Shown here one piece after another: positions 23,053 through 35,373 of a stretch of DNA of 64,000 bases (positions within the stretch are counted from its first letter, which is position 1; each line of letters starts with the position of its first letter). This stretch comes from Jackrogersella multiformis (taxonomy: Eukaryota > Ascomycota > Sordariomycetes > Xylariales > Hypoxylaceae). The notes under the pieces were generated by a model. That model was not told where the DNA came from. It saw only the letters and a list, made by a program, of their open reading frames with translations, and ran no database searches. The stretch lies in contig CADCXD010000002.1 in NCBI GenBank assembly GCA_902806575.1, forward strand, positions 3,596,001 to 3,660,000, given 5' to 3'. Both the position numbers and the translations under genes were made by a program.

Positions 23053-24051
23053 CTACATCGGTATCCTCCTCACCTCCTCCACACTCCAATACCTGCGCAT
23101 ATTCTCCGCGCCCAGCGTCGCAACCTCCTGATCGAGATGGCGCCACAGCACCGCGCCCCAGCCCTGCATCTGCGCCTTCAGCACCTCCAAGTCCAGCTCG
23201 CGCTCGCCGTCGCGGCAGCCCCTGAGGTAGCTCCGCATGCCCTCCATGCCGCGGTGGATGTCGCGGTGCTGCTGCAGCAGCTCCGCCGCTTCCTTGCCGC
23301 CCCCGCCGGTGGTCTGGAACTCCGGCATCCGCCGCGCCAGGATCGGGAAGATGTACGTCTCCTCGATGCTGTGGTGCGTCTCCAGCTGCGACACGAACGC
23401 CAGCCCGTCGCTGACCACCGACCGCCCGCCCCGCGGCCTCTTGTTCTTGCTGCTGCTGTTCCCCGCGCAGGCCGTCGCCCACAGCGCGTTCCACTCCGTG
23501 CGGAAGTGCGCGTGGAACGCGTCCATGTGCTCCGCCAGCCGGTTGTAGGCCCTGAACTCGGCGCCCTTTAAGGGCGGGAGCTTCTTCTTCTCCTCCTCTT
23601 CTTTTGCTTCTTTTTCTTCTTCCTGCTGTGCCTGTTCTCCCTCTCTCCCTTGCTCCTGCTCCTGTTTTACAGCCGTGGTAGGCTCTTTCGACCCGCTAGA
23701 AGAAGAAGCCGCGGAGCTGCTCGCTTCGGCGTGCTCGTCTGCGGGGTCGGTCGCCGAAGATGCTGCGCCGGTGGGCGACATGTCGACGGCGTTCACGTGG
23801 ATGCGGCGCGCGGCGCTCGGGCGTGAGGCGGATGCGAGGGGAGCTGTATAAACCCGACGGCGGAAATATGTTAGCGCCCGAGAGTGAGTCCTAGTAGCTG
23901 CGGACAGTCGCGGAGAGATAATAGCGGTAGGTCGTAGAGGGGGGGAGTTTGCGACGAGGCGAGATCCGGCACCTGTGGTTATGCGTCGGAGGATCATGGG
24001 CAGTTGGGCGGTTAGGGGAAGTCGATTATTACTACTACTCCTCCTCGTCAA
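23053..24051 (-). CDS. Hemerythrin-like (HHE cation-binding) protein
   Basis: A 332-residue single-frame protein. The C-terminal 170 residues form a hemerythrin four-helix bundle with the di-iron type pattern: the first His in RLAEHMDAFHAHFRTEWNAL, then LETHHSIEETYIFPIL (HxxxE), then LLQQHRDIHRGMEGM (HxxxH), then LWRHLDQEV. These match the HHE domain common in fungi, proposed to bind iron and oxygen species. The first ~75 residues are Arg/Ser-rich without acids (MILRRITTGAGSRLVANS), as in a mitochondrial presequence, followed by a low-complexity Ser/Glu linker. Start choice is uncertain: the first ATG (24051) gives the presequence; M18 and the Met at about 23781 are alternatives, and a short intron near the RRVYTA segment cannot be excluded. 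Confidence 0.82.
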   Translation of the reverse strand: MTRRSSSNNRLPLTAQLPMILRRITTGAGSRLVANSPPLRPTAIISPRLSAATRTHSRALTYFRRRVYTAPLASASRPSAARRIHVNAVDMSPTGAASSATDPADEHAEASSSAASSSSGSKEPTTAVKQEQEQGREGEQAQQEEEKEAKEEEEKKKLPPLKGAEFRAYNRLAEHMDAFHAHFRTEWNALWATACAGNSSSKNKRPRGGRSVVSDGLAFVSQLETHHSIEETYIFPILARRMPEFQTTGGGGKEAAELLQQHRDIHRGMEGMRSYLRGCRDGERELDLEVLKAQMQGWGAVLWRHLDQEVATLGAENMRRYWSVEEVRRIPM

Positions 24052-24802
24052 ATATATTTGGAGACATTGTCGCTAGGCATTTATATACCTTAGGTAGGTA
24101 GGTAACCCAGGCATCGTATGCTAACTAGTGGCGAGCTATGTCCAATAAGTCAGCGATTAGAAAGCAGAAATTCTTTCAAACAAGAAATCGCCGTCTCTGG
24201 CTCTACACTGCTACATTAATACTTAGCATTATCTTTGTGGTGATTGGCTGTTTGGCTACATATTTTGATCCTTGCTTATCGATATCCATAAATACTCCCA
24301 GGAAATCCCCATATCAGGGGATATTACTTTCGTAATAGGCCAACAGCTCGGCAGATTTACATCCAGCTAGTCGAGAAAGACACTAAACTTTGACCAACAC
24401 AGTAATGGTAGCTCTTCTTGTCCCTTTCGCGGCTTCGCATTAGGCATGCTAAACTTATACTCGGATTTTAAGGCAACAAGTTGTGGCATGTCCCAAGAAC
24501 AACTCCTCTAATCCATCATTGGGAGGAACTCACCACGTCAAGAGCAGATAAATATCATATAATAACTCTCAGCCATGTAATCAACAGGCCGAGCGAATCA
24601 TCACCTAATTCAAAGCATCTTTGTAAAAAAACGAAATCAATTCTTTATAGCCATAGCTACGTAACCACCATAAGTGAACCTCATCACCGGCGGCCTTGCT
24701 AGTCCCATGCCGAGGTGTTTTCATCAAAAGTCAACCCCAGCCATATGCATTAAATACAAATGAGAGAAAGTGGAACACAAAAACCCGTGCTCCGGGAGTC
24801 GT
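24052..24802. other. Intergenic stretch
   Basis: About 750 bases, upstream of the hemerythrin-like gene and downstream of eIF3c. Short frames at 24138-24335 and 24481-24702 have no supported coding character. Confidence 0.55.
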
Positions 24803-27460
24803 TCAGCCTCGGACTGCGCCGCTCAGAACACCTCCAGTAAACTGTGTGCCGCCGGCTTGTCTTTGACCAGTCCCACCGCCCCTCGGGCCGCCCCGGCCGC
24901 CTCGCTGCCCACCGCCTCGGCCTCCTCGCTGGTTCTGCCCCCCTCTCCTGTCGAAGGCGTTAGCCGTGCCTTGCGTGCGTTGCTCGAGCGTACGCTCGTT
25001 GGTCTCGATGAGCTGAGCCGCCTTGTCCGACAGGGTGAGCGCCAGGCTCTGGAGGCGAGAAAGTTCCACGCCCTTCCGGAAGATGACCGTCGATGTGACC
25101 TGGTCGAGAGCAGCAGCTAGCTCCTCGTGGCTGATCATCTTGCTCACGATGGCGGCGACCTTGCGGTCCTCGAGCTCGAACATGGACGAGAGGGCGGATA
25201 CGGCGAGAGTGTCGTAGAACGGAGCATAGGTGAACAGGTATGTTCGTAGGCCTTCCTCTTGGATCTGCTTTGCCAGCATGCCTTTGATCTCCTCCGTGTT
25301 CGGCATCAGATCCCAGATCTTGATGCTGTGGACGAAGTTGGTAGCCTTCTTCCATTCGCCAGCAGCTAGGGCTCGAGAAGCTTGCATGACGTGGTCACGG
25401 GTGTTCTCCGGAGGCCCGGTGAAGATTTGCCTCTCGTGGTACTCTAGCATGCGTCGGTATGTCTTACTGATGACCCGCTTCTTGATATCCGGCGACGAAC
25501 CGGTTTGGGCGAGCAACGGGATCTCGAGCAGCATGCTGCAAGTCAGGTAGACACACTCTAGAAGCTCGAGGTTGATGTGCATGTGGAAGGGCAGTTGTCT
25601 TTGCTTCTCTAGACGTTCTTGCTCGGGAGAGACCTGAGCAAATCGTTGTATCATGACGCCCTGAGCCAACAATTCCTTCTGCCGGCCGCTACCGCAGATC
25701 TCCTGCAGCGTGTTCTGTGCCTCGTACACCAGACCCTTCCGGAAGGCGCACAGGCCAACTTGGACTAGCGTCCGGTTGTAGAGGATCTGTGTCTGAACGT
25801 CGAAACTGCCAATCGTCTCCTGCAAGTGAGACATGAGCATCATGTCTCGAGCCTTGTAGTACTCGTCGTGTAGGGCGAGGAAGTATATCTGACAAAGCAT
25901 CGCACGGGCGCGAATGATGCCCTCGCTGTTGACGAACAAGTAGTTGCAGAGGACGTTAAGGAGATTGGTAGCGTCCGTGATGCTTCCTCGAGGGGTGATG
26001 GAGGATTCAACGTCCGAAGGCACTGGTTTCCAAGCATTCTCCTCGAGGATCTTGACAACCTGGGAAGGCTTGAAGTAGACATGTTCCAATCTGCGCATTA
26101 CGATGCGGTTCAAGCTATCCTGGGGAGTCTGCAGAGACTCGTCTTTGGTGAGGTTTTCATAGTAGAGGAGGCCGCGGAAGATGACATTGTACAGCGAACC
26201 CTCATCGGTAAGTCGCTCGATGTACTCGGAAGTATGGGGGTCGATACTCTGTAAAGATCGGGTAAGCTCGTCGTCGAGCCGCTCTACGTACGATACGATG
26301 CTTCCAGGGATCTTGATGTACTTCTCGCCCGGCTGCAACGTGGGCGGCTTCTCGTCGTCATCCCATTCCTCTGCATTCTCGATCACGATGTACTCTCGGT
26401 TCGACTCGAGCACCTCGAACAAGACTGATATCTCCTTTTCGGCAGACTTCCAGTGCTCCAGAGGCATGGATGCCGATCCACCGGAGCCAAGGTCGAATCT
26501 TGCGGAGACTATAGTCAGAAGAACCTTGATTCGTTGGTAAGGAGTGGCGGAAACCTCGTGGAGCTTCTCCATGATCTTGATCTGCTCGACACGATCCGTG
26601 TTCTTCTTGCCACGAGACTCCATGATTCCTCGGAGGTGCTTGAAGATACTCTCCGGGGTGAATTGGAGCGTCCTGCCACCTTTGCCGACGGTGGAAAAGC
26701 CTTCTTGATCGTCATCGATTTGGTCGATGAAGTCTTCGGCCTTAGGCTTCTTAACCTTTGGGACGGGGATCTCTTCTTCTTCATCTGAAGCGAGGAAATC
26801 AAGAGGGTCCTCCCTGTACGAGTCAACTTGTGTCTGGTAGTCCTGTTTGAGCTTCTTGATCTTTTGCTTGACAGCATTAAGACCACGGGCGCTCGTGGCG
26901 TTCATCTTCTTGGGGGTGACCTTCTGCTTCGAGATTGTCTCGTTCATCGCATCCTCCAGCTCCACGATAGCCTTGATGTAGAGCTTCGGCGTCCGGCCGC
27001 GTTCGGAAATCTTGACGGCCTGCCTGTTGAGTTTGTCGAACTCTGCGCGGTGGAAATCAGCATGGCGCACTTAACATCCGTATTAAATCAAATCGAACTT
27101 ACCAACAGAAACGGCACCCCAATCACTGATCCTCTGGCGCTTCTCGATCGTATCGATTATGGATTCGAGGTCGGCGATCTGCTTGTCCTTGGCGCTCTTC
27201 AGGGTTTTAGGAGTGTCATCGTCGCTCTCTTCACTCTCGGAAGAATCACCACGTAAGAAACGAGCAGCACCGGATTTTTTACCACCTTCTTCGTCGCTGC
27301 TGGATCCTTCTTCGGACTCCTCCTCATCCTCGTCTTCATCTTCCTCCTCGGACTCTTCCTCCTTTCCTTCCGCTTCTTCCTCCCCTTCAGAGTAGAGCTC
27401 CTCCTCCTCGGAACTGCTCTCGGACGAGCTGTCGTCGCCGCTGCGGAAAAATCGAGACAT
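24803..27460 (-). CDS. nip1: Eukaryotic translation initiation factor 3 subunit C (Nip1)
   Basis: Two exons, 27460-27103 and 27042-24803, joined in phase 1 (donor G|GTAAGT, acceptor CGCAG), give 865 residues, the usual length of fungal eIF3c. The protein is a core subunit of cytoplasmic eIF3, which brings the 43S preinitiation complex together. The N-terminus MSRFFRSGDDSSSESSSEEE is followed by the long acidic Ser/Glu tract expected for binding eIF1/eIF5. The eIF3c N-domain follows (SDWGAVSVEFDKLNRQ across the splice site, then GRTPKLYIKAIVELEDAMNE). The PCI domain lies in the C-terminal third (SMFELEDRKVAAIVSKMISH and SRLQSLALTLSDKA). The protein ends with an RGG-rich tail. Acidic-repeat exon 1 produces shadow frames on the plus strand. 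Confidence 0.96.
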
Positions 27461-28567
27461 ATTGTTCGGTGATCTCCTTTTCGAATAAGTTGATTGGGCA
27501 GATAACAAGAACAGAAGAACAACAGCACGTCGCCAGAATGCGATGAACTGGGATGGGATGCGCGCAAGTCCTAGAAAAAGGCAAAGGAAGTTGAACTTGG
27601 AGGGGCAAAATTGAAAATAAAAAGGTGAAAGGTGCACACACTTTTTTTGGAAAATCAAACGAATTTTTGGTGCATGTGGGGTCGAGGGGGTGAACCGATT
27701 TACACTAGTGCAACGTACCTACCTAAGTACCTAGGTATCACGAATGACTCAGGAATCCTGAGTCAGGATTAGCCCGGTAGGTACCGGGCCAGGTACTGAT
27801 ACTTTCATACTTTCATTTATCCCAAGCTTAAGGTGCCTGAGGAAGTAGCGCTACATCACTCACAGTATAGTACTCAACTGCATACCTGGGGCTCCAAGAT
27901 CAACGATTACATAATCTTTAGAACTCGAGCCTCAACCTTGTTCCATCCAAACATCAAGGACTTGTATCTTCATAGGGTTTTTTTCTCGTAGCAAACACAC
28001 CACTAACTTTTCTTACAAATATTAGCAAAACCTAAGTTTCAAGTTTAGTTTCTGGAAACATCATAATGTTTTTATGTAAACAGGATTTGGGACGTTACTT
28101 GCCTGCTATCCACTATCCTTTAAGGGTTCGGAAAGGGGCACATTTTGGAACATCTTAACATCTTTCTGCCTCTAAAGCTTATAGTGCTATCCTCTAGATA
28201 GGTACACATACGAGGAAAATATATGTTCACATACCATAGGTAGCACTGAAACACTAAGGTTACGATGTGAATATCGGTTGCTTAATTAACTTCATTGAAG
28301 CTGACCTAGGTACCTTAGGTAGGCAGCTAATATGAAACAATGCTGAAGAAAAGCCTCCTCCCGTATTGATGCCTCCTGGTGGTATTGTGTGAATCCTGTG
28401 AAGTCCATGTAGCCGTCTTTATAACCATGACCATAATAACTCCGATACGCCAGCGTGATGCCGAATCACTAGTAAAGACGTAATAAACTATTAGGATCTT
28501 AACAATCCATATACCCCCCTAACTCCTTCCTGGTACCTCGTCCCGTTGATTAGGGAGTCGAAAAGAC
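27461..28567. other. Intergenic stretch
   Basis: About 1.1 kb. The eIF3c promoter is at the left; frames overlapping 27480-27658 are in its leader. A palindrome TACCTAGGTA lies at 27728-27737, followed by the inverted phrase ACTCAGGAATCCTGAGT at about 27748-27764. Another ACCTAGGTA copy is near 28305-28313. No gene seen. Confidence 0.55.
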
Positions 28568-29141
28568 CTATCGAGCAAGGTCCAGCCAGTCAGGATGGTC
28601 TCTGGCGCGCCAAGGTTTGATCCCCTTGGGGTTTGCATCGCGGCTCTTCTTAGCCTGGTCGAGGACCTTCTTGCTCTCCTCGCTGTTGTATAATGTACCG
28701 AAGTCCTTGATCTGATCCCTAGCGGCGGTTGCTGACTTGGCAAAGATCTCATACACGTCTTTTGCTATTTGTTTGTCAGCAAGGCTGAGGGGCAAAATGA
28801 AGCAGATATGAGAAGCGGAGAGCGGAGTCATCCTTACGAGTAGTGTCATTAGGGATAGCCTCTAACATGCGCTGAATAGTCGTTCGCAGCTCTCGGCACT
28901 GTTAGCCAGTCGGGTGTTAGTCAACAGCAGTGGCAGTGATGTAATCATATGGACAATGCGCGTGAGTTTTCACCTTAAAGGCGAGGGGGGAAATTAAGGT
29001 ATTGCGTACCTTGACGTGCAGGAGGTTCAGCTGCTTCATATTTAATTCCAATTGCTCTTCATCCAAATTTACTGTTCCCTCCTTGCCTTGACCCAACCCG
29101 CTAAGAGCACCAACCCTCGACTGACCCAAGTGAGCAGCCAT
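28568..29141 (-). CDS. Small conserved three-exon protein, possibly a Mediator-type subunit
   Basis: Three exons (29141-29010, 28898-28838, 28764-28568) join in phase to give 129 residues. The N-terminus is MAAHLGQSRVGALSGLGQG; the middle is helical (DEEQLELNMKQLNLLHVK) and continues across the introns as CRELRTTIQRMLEAIPNDTT and PKDVYEIFAKSATAARDQIK; the C-terminus ends PWRARDHPDWLDLAR. No signal peptide or membrane segment. Exact phase closure and consistent helical heptads support a real gene. The layout, a small all-helical protein with an RTTIxRMLE segment, resembles small Mediator tail subunits such as Med29, but I am not certain of the family and the name should not be transferred without a profile search. 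Confidence 0.72.
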
Positions 29142-29263
29142 TTCGCCTCTCGACTTCAATCAAGGTAACTTGCACTAATCTTTATTCAATCGAGTCTTTC
29201 AATTTTTATTGAAGATCAAACTGGGGTTTGAATTATCGGCCGACGGTGTTCACCTGATCTGAG
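29142..29263. promoter_or_regulatory. Short divergent promoter region
   Basis: Only 122 bases separate the start codons of the small three-exon gene (leftward) and the FAR1-domain gene (rightward), so the two probably share a bidirectional promoter. It contains an ATTGAATAAAG-like stretch and a TTTTTATTGAAG stretch but no clear TATA box. Confidence 0.5.
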
Positions 29264-30855
29264 ATGTCTCTTGATGAGATATCTTTCGGGGCAATGGTAA
29301 AGGACACTATTAATAAAGAGGTTAATGACTGGATCGTTATTCAACAGCAGGGTAAGACTAATGCTAATGAACCCTATTCGGCTCAGCCTCTAGAGAAGCC
29401 ACAGCCACAGTTACAGTTACCGTTACATCACCAGAACCAGCACCAGAACCAGTACCAGCCTCTGTTGCACATACCCCCGCAGTGGCAGCAACTTCCAATT
29501 CGAATTCCAATGTACAATTCCTTTGACGTGCAGCAACAACAGTTCGACAACAGCACACGTCTGCCGGAGTTTTCCCGACCGACCCCGGAGTCTGTGGCGG
29601 CGGGTACCCACCTTTCATCCCAGCCTCAGCGACAATCTCAAGCCAAACCCCATCCCCAGCCCCAGCCCCAGCCTCAGGTAAGTAAAGTTTACTAGGTATT
29701 ATTATTTTAGGCAGCGTCCACCGTCCACCGTCCACCGGGCAGTGTCCGGTTTTCAATTTCTACCTACCTCCTACCTCCTACCTCCATAGTGTCCACTCAA
29801 TCCCCCCTCCCAAATCCCCATCCCACCCCATTCATCCAACCTTACCCACCAACCAATTTCTTTTCTGCGCGTTCCCGTTCCCGATCTTCGTCTCCAATTC
29901 AACTCTTCCCACTGTCCTACCGCAGCAATCTCTGCGTCAACGCTCAACGAACTCACACGGTGAGCCGACAGGTGCACCCGGCAATCTACCCCACCGACCA
30001 GCCCGAAGTACAAGTCAAGTCTGGAGATAGCCTCACTTCTCGTTCTTCCATCTTTTACCACCCCTATCTCTCCCCCCTTCTTCCTTCGATCGTCTGTCGG
30101 CAGCCGCAAACATTTCTTTCCAACAGACCCCCCACCACCGTGCGGTCGCCGCGGGCGTCGTCGTCAACGGTAACTCGAGCGCCTTGAACACTCCGCGCCC
30201 GGGCCCGACGACAGCCCCGGTGACCCCGGTGACCATGACCACCAGCGATGCCGCTCCACCCGGCTCTCTTCGCTCCCCCCCCGAGGCCATCTTCGGCACC
30301 TTCGAGGAGCTCATTGGTTCCATCCAGCGAGTCGCCAAGGACCAAGGCTTCGGAATTGTCAAGCTTCGGGCTAGCAATTACCGCGACCACAAGCCTACGC
30401 GGTACGACCTGGTCTGTGATCGTGGCGGTGTGAAATACAACAGCACTGCGAAGAAGCGCAACCCGAGCACGAGGAAGGTCGACTGCCCTTGGAGAGCTAA
30501 GGCCGTATGTGAGGTCCAGTTACAGAACCAATGGCGATTCCAGGTCCAATGTGACCAACACAACCACGAGCCACGAGTCCAGAGCGGCAACCCGGGCCAG
30601 GAGAACACACCGACCGCGCAGAGCATAAGAAGCCTGACGAATAAGATGGACCGCATGAGTCACGAGATAACTCAAGCCTTCGATCGCATTGAGCAGCGGC
30701 TGGTCAACATCGAGAAGAGGCTCGACACCATGGACTCCCACATCGGCTCCGTCGAAGGCCATTTGTCCAACATGGACACTCGAGGAACTGGCATGGATGT
30801 TCCCATGGACAATATGGAGATGGGCGGACCTATGCTGGACGGAGCCGTTATGTAG
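29264..30855 (+). CDS. FAR1/WRKY-GCM1-type DNA-binding protein
   Basis: Probable zinc-finger DNA-binding protein. Exon 1 (29264-29677) encodes MSLDEISFGAMVKDTINKEV and a long Gln/Pro-rich tract with QNQHQNQYQ and PQPQPQ runs, ending at a GTAAGT donor. A second exon probably begins at 29926 and ends near 29954 or 30006 (two phase-1 donors fit). The last exon probably starts at about 30105 and runs to the stop. It holds the FAR1-like domain: FGTFEELIGSIQRVAKDQGF, then GIVKLRASNYRDH, YDLVCDRGG, TRKVDCPWRAKAV and finally QVQCDQHNHEPR, giving the C-C-H-H ligands. A C-terminal coiled coil follows (KMDRMSHEITQAFDRIEQRL), then a Met/Gly-rich tail. FAR1 domains derive from Mutator-like transposases. 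The exon 2-3 junction is uncertain; a shorter model starting at the ATG at 30235 is possible. Confidence 0.75.
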
Positions 30856-33800
30856 GACGACCTCTAACGTCCTTGTATTAGCCGCCACAGCCTTGGCGAA
30901 GACGGAATGCTGCTATATTCCGGGGTAGTTATCCTCGGCAAGCGACGACGACGACAGCTGTTCCCGTGGTGGGAAAGACGGACTCAAACAGAAGCGAAGT
31001 TTCATTAGGTTATAGGTATATTGGCGTTTATAGGGAAGGGCCTAATTTGCGTATGATTTGCACTGCGATGCAATGCTTCTGGTGGCACTCTTGACTGCGA
31101 CGGCGAGGGAAAGAAAGAAAAAAGGGCCAGTTTCGGTTTCTGTTTCATGGCTTCCAGTCAGGCGTAAGGCAAGTGAGCAGTATTACTAATTCCTTCGAGA
31201 CGGCTCCAGGCTTGGTAAATGCGGATTACGGCAAGGGGGTCTCATCACCCGTCTTCGCCTTAAGAAGCGTGGTAGCGGCAGTTTTCTTCGACGCCTCCAA
31301 GGTCGCGCCAGATCGGGTTCGCATCCCGACTCGATCGCCTTCGGACAATCACCTGCTTGCCATATCGGACAATGGAAGCAAGGGTCGATGATATCAGATG
31401 TAGTAGCTCACCAACCTTCCCGGCCCGCGAAGGTGATGATACTAGATATCACATACAGCTCCTATAAGAACCAACCACAGCGAAATGTATATGTTTTATT
31501 CTAGATGCAGCGTCTCTTAGGCGTGATATTCAGCGATGTAGCAGGGTTAGGTATTACCAGACATAAATTCTAAAATGAATATTCCACAGCTACTTGAGGT
31601 CGTTCGTAGTGAAGGTTGTGCTAGGTAGTCGATGCTCGCAAGAAGTGTAGCTAAAATACCGACATGCTGATGCTGCTTCTGATTGGCCGGACGGCATATC
31701 TGATTCCTGAAGGGGAAGACAGTGTGCATTCTGGCGACGATATATGCACTGGCCCGTACCCTACACTGGCCTAAATCCGGGGTTATTAATTTATTTACTA
31801 ATACTATATTATACACTACACTGCAACTAGCCGCCGATCTAGAGGTGGAGCCTTTTCCCGTGAGAACAAAATGGTTATTACTTCTTACATTTACACTATA
31901 GCTGCCTTTTGGGATGGAGGAATGGTGCGTTTAAGATATGGTTAGGGCAATTCGACATGCCTCCGGACTAGCTCTTCTTAAGCCTGATATATCTTGCTGG
32001 TGGTATGTATGTATGTAGGTAGGTAGGGAGTATAAATACGTGTGCGGCACTCTGACCTATAGTTCAATAAGTGTCTCTCCTGAAAATACCTACCGGACCG
32101 CATTTGCATACGTACCTAGGTACATAGGTAGGTACGTATAGCTTCTTGAAACGAACGACACATCTAGGTCGGAATATACCTACCTACCTACTATAACGCT
32201 ACATTGACGAAACTTAGCCGTTATTGAAGAAAATATTACATTTTCAACCCGTGGAAGTTTACGTCAAACCTACCTAGGTTCTACTTTGCTTCGACTATCG
32301 ACCAAGCACAAGACTGTGTTCATCTACCATGCCGCTATGTATTCGAGCTAGTGCTTGGGGGAGTAAACTCGGTCGAACTCCTGTCTACGTTAATAGACAC
32401 TGGTTTAAAAAGGAGAATGTGTGCATAGGTATGTATAGAACATGTGATCTAGTCGTTCTACTGCCTCGTATCAACTCGACCACTGGATGTGGTAAGGAAA
32501 CCTCCTCGCCTAGGTAAATGCCTACCTAAGGTATGCTAAGTCTGCTCGTTACTATACGAAAAGTCTAACTGAGGATAATACCTACCTTTTTATATTTCTC
32601 TATCTGCGGGGCTATAAAGACTACCTAGTTTTATGGAGGTGCCATTCGAGTTAGAAATAGGAGCTGTATACATAGTACTATAGCGCATAGTATAAGCAGC
32701 CCAGTGTGGTGGTCCATTACGCAACAAATGTATACCTTCCAGGCTCTCATCCGATTGGTCCTACTAGTCTCTGCTGCTTCTCTCCTGCATACCTACCTAC
32801 CTATGCAGTATACTAGAGATGAGGAGAGCTCGAGGCGGTACATATGTAACTAGTATAGTGGCTCATGGCATAGTCCCTAGTCTCGGCGGCAGCCCTGTCT
32901 CGACGCTCATACGACGAGGCCTGGAGACAGCGCGGGTCCAATGTGACGCTTTGTGACGCCGAGCTCGACCGGCTTTCGCGGATGTCGTGTCTAATCGCGG
33001 CCCGAATTCTGTTGTCCGTGGGGTCTCATCGAGGATGATCTTAGAGTGGTGTAGTGTACCGTATAGTTATCTCAACTCTATGTATATACATAGTGCAGAT
33101 GGTATATCTATCGTCATCAGGCCCCTATTTACATATCTAGCCCAAGAGTAGGTATGCACACCAGCACTCATACAGCCATTATAATCACTCAAGTCGTTTT
33201 ATGATTCTTCTAGTTATTACCTACCTAATCTGTCTTTTCCCTCGTTCTTGCATGACCTTAGGCCATTCTTAGCAAGCGCCGAAACATACAAACGCGCGGT
33301 CTTGCAGACTTGACTGATAGACGAGTGGCAGGGGATACTCCGTGCTCGAGCACGACTGCTCCAGAGTCCAATGTAATTAGGTAGGTAGGTAGCTGTCAAG
33401 ACAACCATCTGGGGCAAGCTCACATAAATATGAAACTACGGTATCGAGAGATGAGATCTGATATCCACTCCCCTCCTTACCTACATAGTGTAGGTATGTG
33501 CTCGCGTGAGGGCGATGACGGAACCAAGACTTCCTCCTCGTCCCGCTTGCCATGGTTCGCATAAAGCAGCCTAGTGGCTACACTATGTAATAGCAGTTAT
33601 CAGCGTCTTCGTCGTAGCAGTGGTGATAAAGGTTAATTCCGTAATTGCTCTGCGACTTGATTACACGGTAATAATTAGCTCGAGCCAAGTTTTGGCTACT
33701 ATGTAGTGACTAGTTTCCTACCTATGTATTGGCGTGCTCTGCACTAGCTCTAGATACGTTAGTGCAAGCTGTGGATTTACATTATCGCCGGCCGTTGATT

Positions 33801-35373
33801 GCTTCACATGAGATGATCATGTTAATACACTAGTGCGTTGCCTGGTGGCCGTGGCCCGGCCCATACAAGTGGAGTGAATGTATGGCATTGGCAGCACCTC
33901 CACGTAAATAATGGATGATATCCACGTTAGCCTGGGGATGCTGAACATACACTATTACACCACACCCCATAGCAGCATAGTAGATTACTTGGAAGCCAGT
34001 GAAGGAGAATGTTCTACATATTCAGCTAGCATACAATTTTAGTGCGAGCGATGTAGCATCGTGTTGTATTTAGATAATTCCGTGCGTTACATCGCTACCG
34101 GAAGAGCCCCATACGCCCAAATGCGTTTACAGCGGGTTACTGTGAATGATTGGAGATTGATATGCTAATCAATGCCAGGCCACGGTGGATGATGTTTGGG
34201 TCTAGACGAATGTATGTACGAATTAAAGCATTCCATGACGACAGCCTTAGCTACATACACTATATGTGCTATGATAAGGGGTAAGGGATGCCCTTAAAAA
34301 AGGGGCTGACCCGGGCTTTACGGGAATTCCCATGCATATTCTCTCTTTAAATATTTCTTCGCTTAGCTTCTGGAAGAATTCCTAGGTAACTTTTGACGAT
34401 AGTTAATAGCTATATTTCCTAAGAGTCAGATCTGGGGATATTATCAACAACAGTCAAACACGCAGCGTCTTACGAAATCTGGTTCAATCAAACGGTACCG
34501 AACAACCTGAAATGAGGGTCTGATGTCGGGGTGAGACGATTTCGTCGGTTAAGTGCCGATGACTCTGGTCGTGAAATAAAGGCCTTGCTCGGGTCGTCTT
34601 CAGGCTGGATTCTTCATCTCTGCAGTGGGGGAAAAGGGTCCTCGACCAGACCTTGACAGGTCGAGATCACCATTTATACCCTTGGAGGCCCGCTTCAGGG
34701 GAACCGACACCCTAGCTTGCCGATGCGTTTCTCCTACACGTGTAGACGAACCCGGTTAGCACATGGGCCAATGCGACGAAAATTTTCCGTTGCTTCATGG
34801 CCGCTTCGATGCTATGAATACTATTACCTACATAGTATTACACACATATTTCGCGGGGGCTATTCCGTAACCGCTGCTGTGAAGGTCGTCCTCATTAGTG
34901 TATTCGAGGATGATGAATTGACGAGTTGGGCTTCTTTCTGGTTGACGCCATTATAGTATCTAGTGCTCACATACATAGGATTAAATTGCAGTCATATTGG
35001 AAACGCAGGCTACATACCTAGGTAGTCGTATCCTTGAAGGCGCTCAGCGGACATGGTTAGGTATCTATCCGTTGAACTCATGCCTCGAACTCCTAGTTCG
35101 CTCCAAGACAGACAGCCCCTGCCGGGCTCCTGGTACGACATATATACCATTATCGCTTGTTATAGGTCATCGCGACAGGGCTTGCAAGTGAGGGTAGCCG
35201 CACTTATGTAAACCTAGGCAAGGTACGGACTCGTCGGCCATCAGTTTCTCGTCTCTGCTTTCGATGAATTGTTCGATGATTGCCGCCATAATACCGTCCT
35301 GCCGATTCTACGTTCCGCCCAGCAGCGCAGCCTCGATCCTCTGCTCAGCCATTCCGGATGCTCTGCAGGCGCG
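30856..35373. other. 4.5 kb gene-poor stretch
   Basis: No complete gene found. The left part (31173-31391) has a 72-codon frame with no domain, probably 3' flank. Palindromes TACCTAGGTA lie at 32113-32122 and 35015-35024, with many ACCTACCTA variants between. A GC-rich patch at 32883-33038 keeps one frame open for 51 codons without an ATG and may be a gene remnant. The rest is ordinary intergenic composition with scattered stops in every frame. Confidence 0.55.

Noticed and set aside
31305..31335. Possible tRNA T-arm (TCGGG, TTCGCAT loop, CCCGA)
   Set aside because: The loop lacks the conserved A of TTCRA, and no acceptor stem, D-arm or anticodon arm can be formed upstream.
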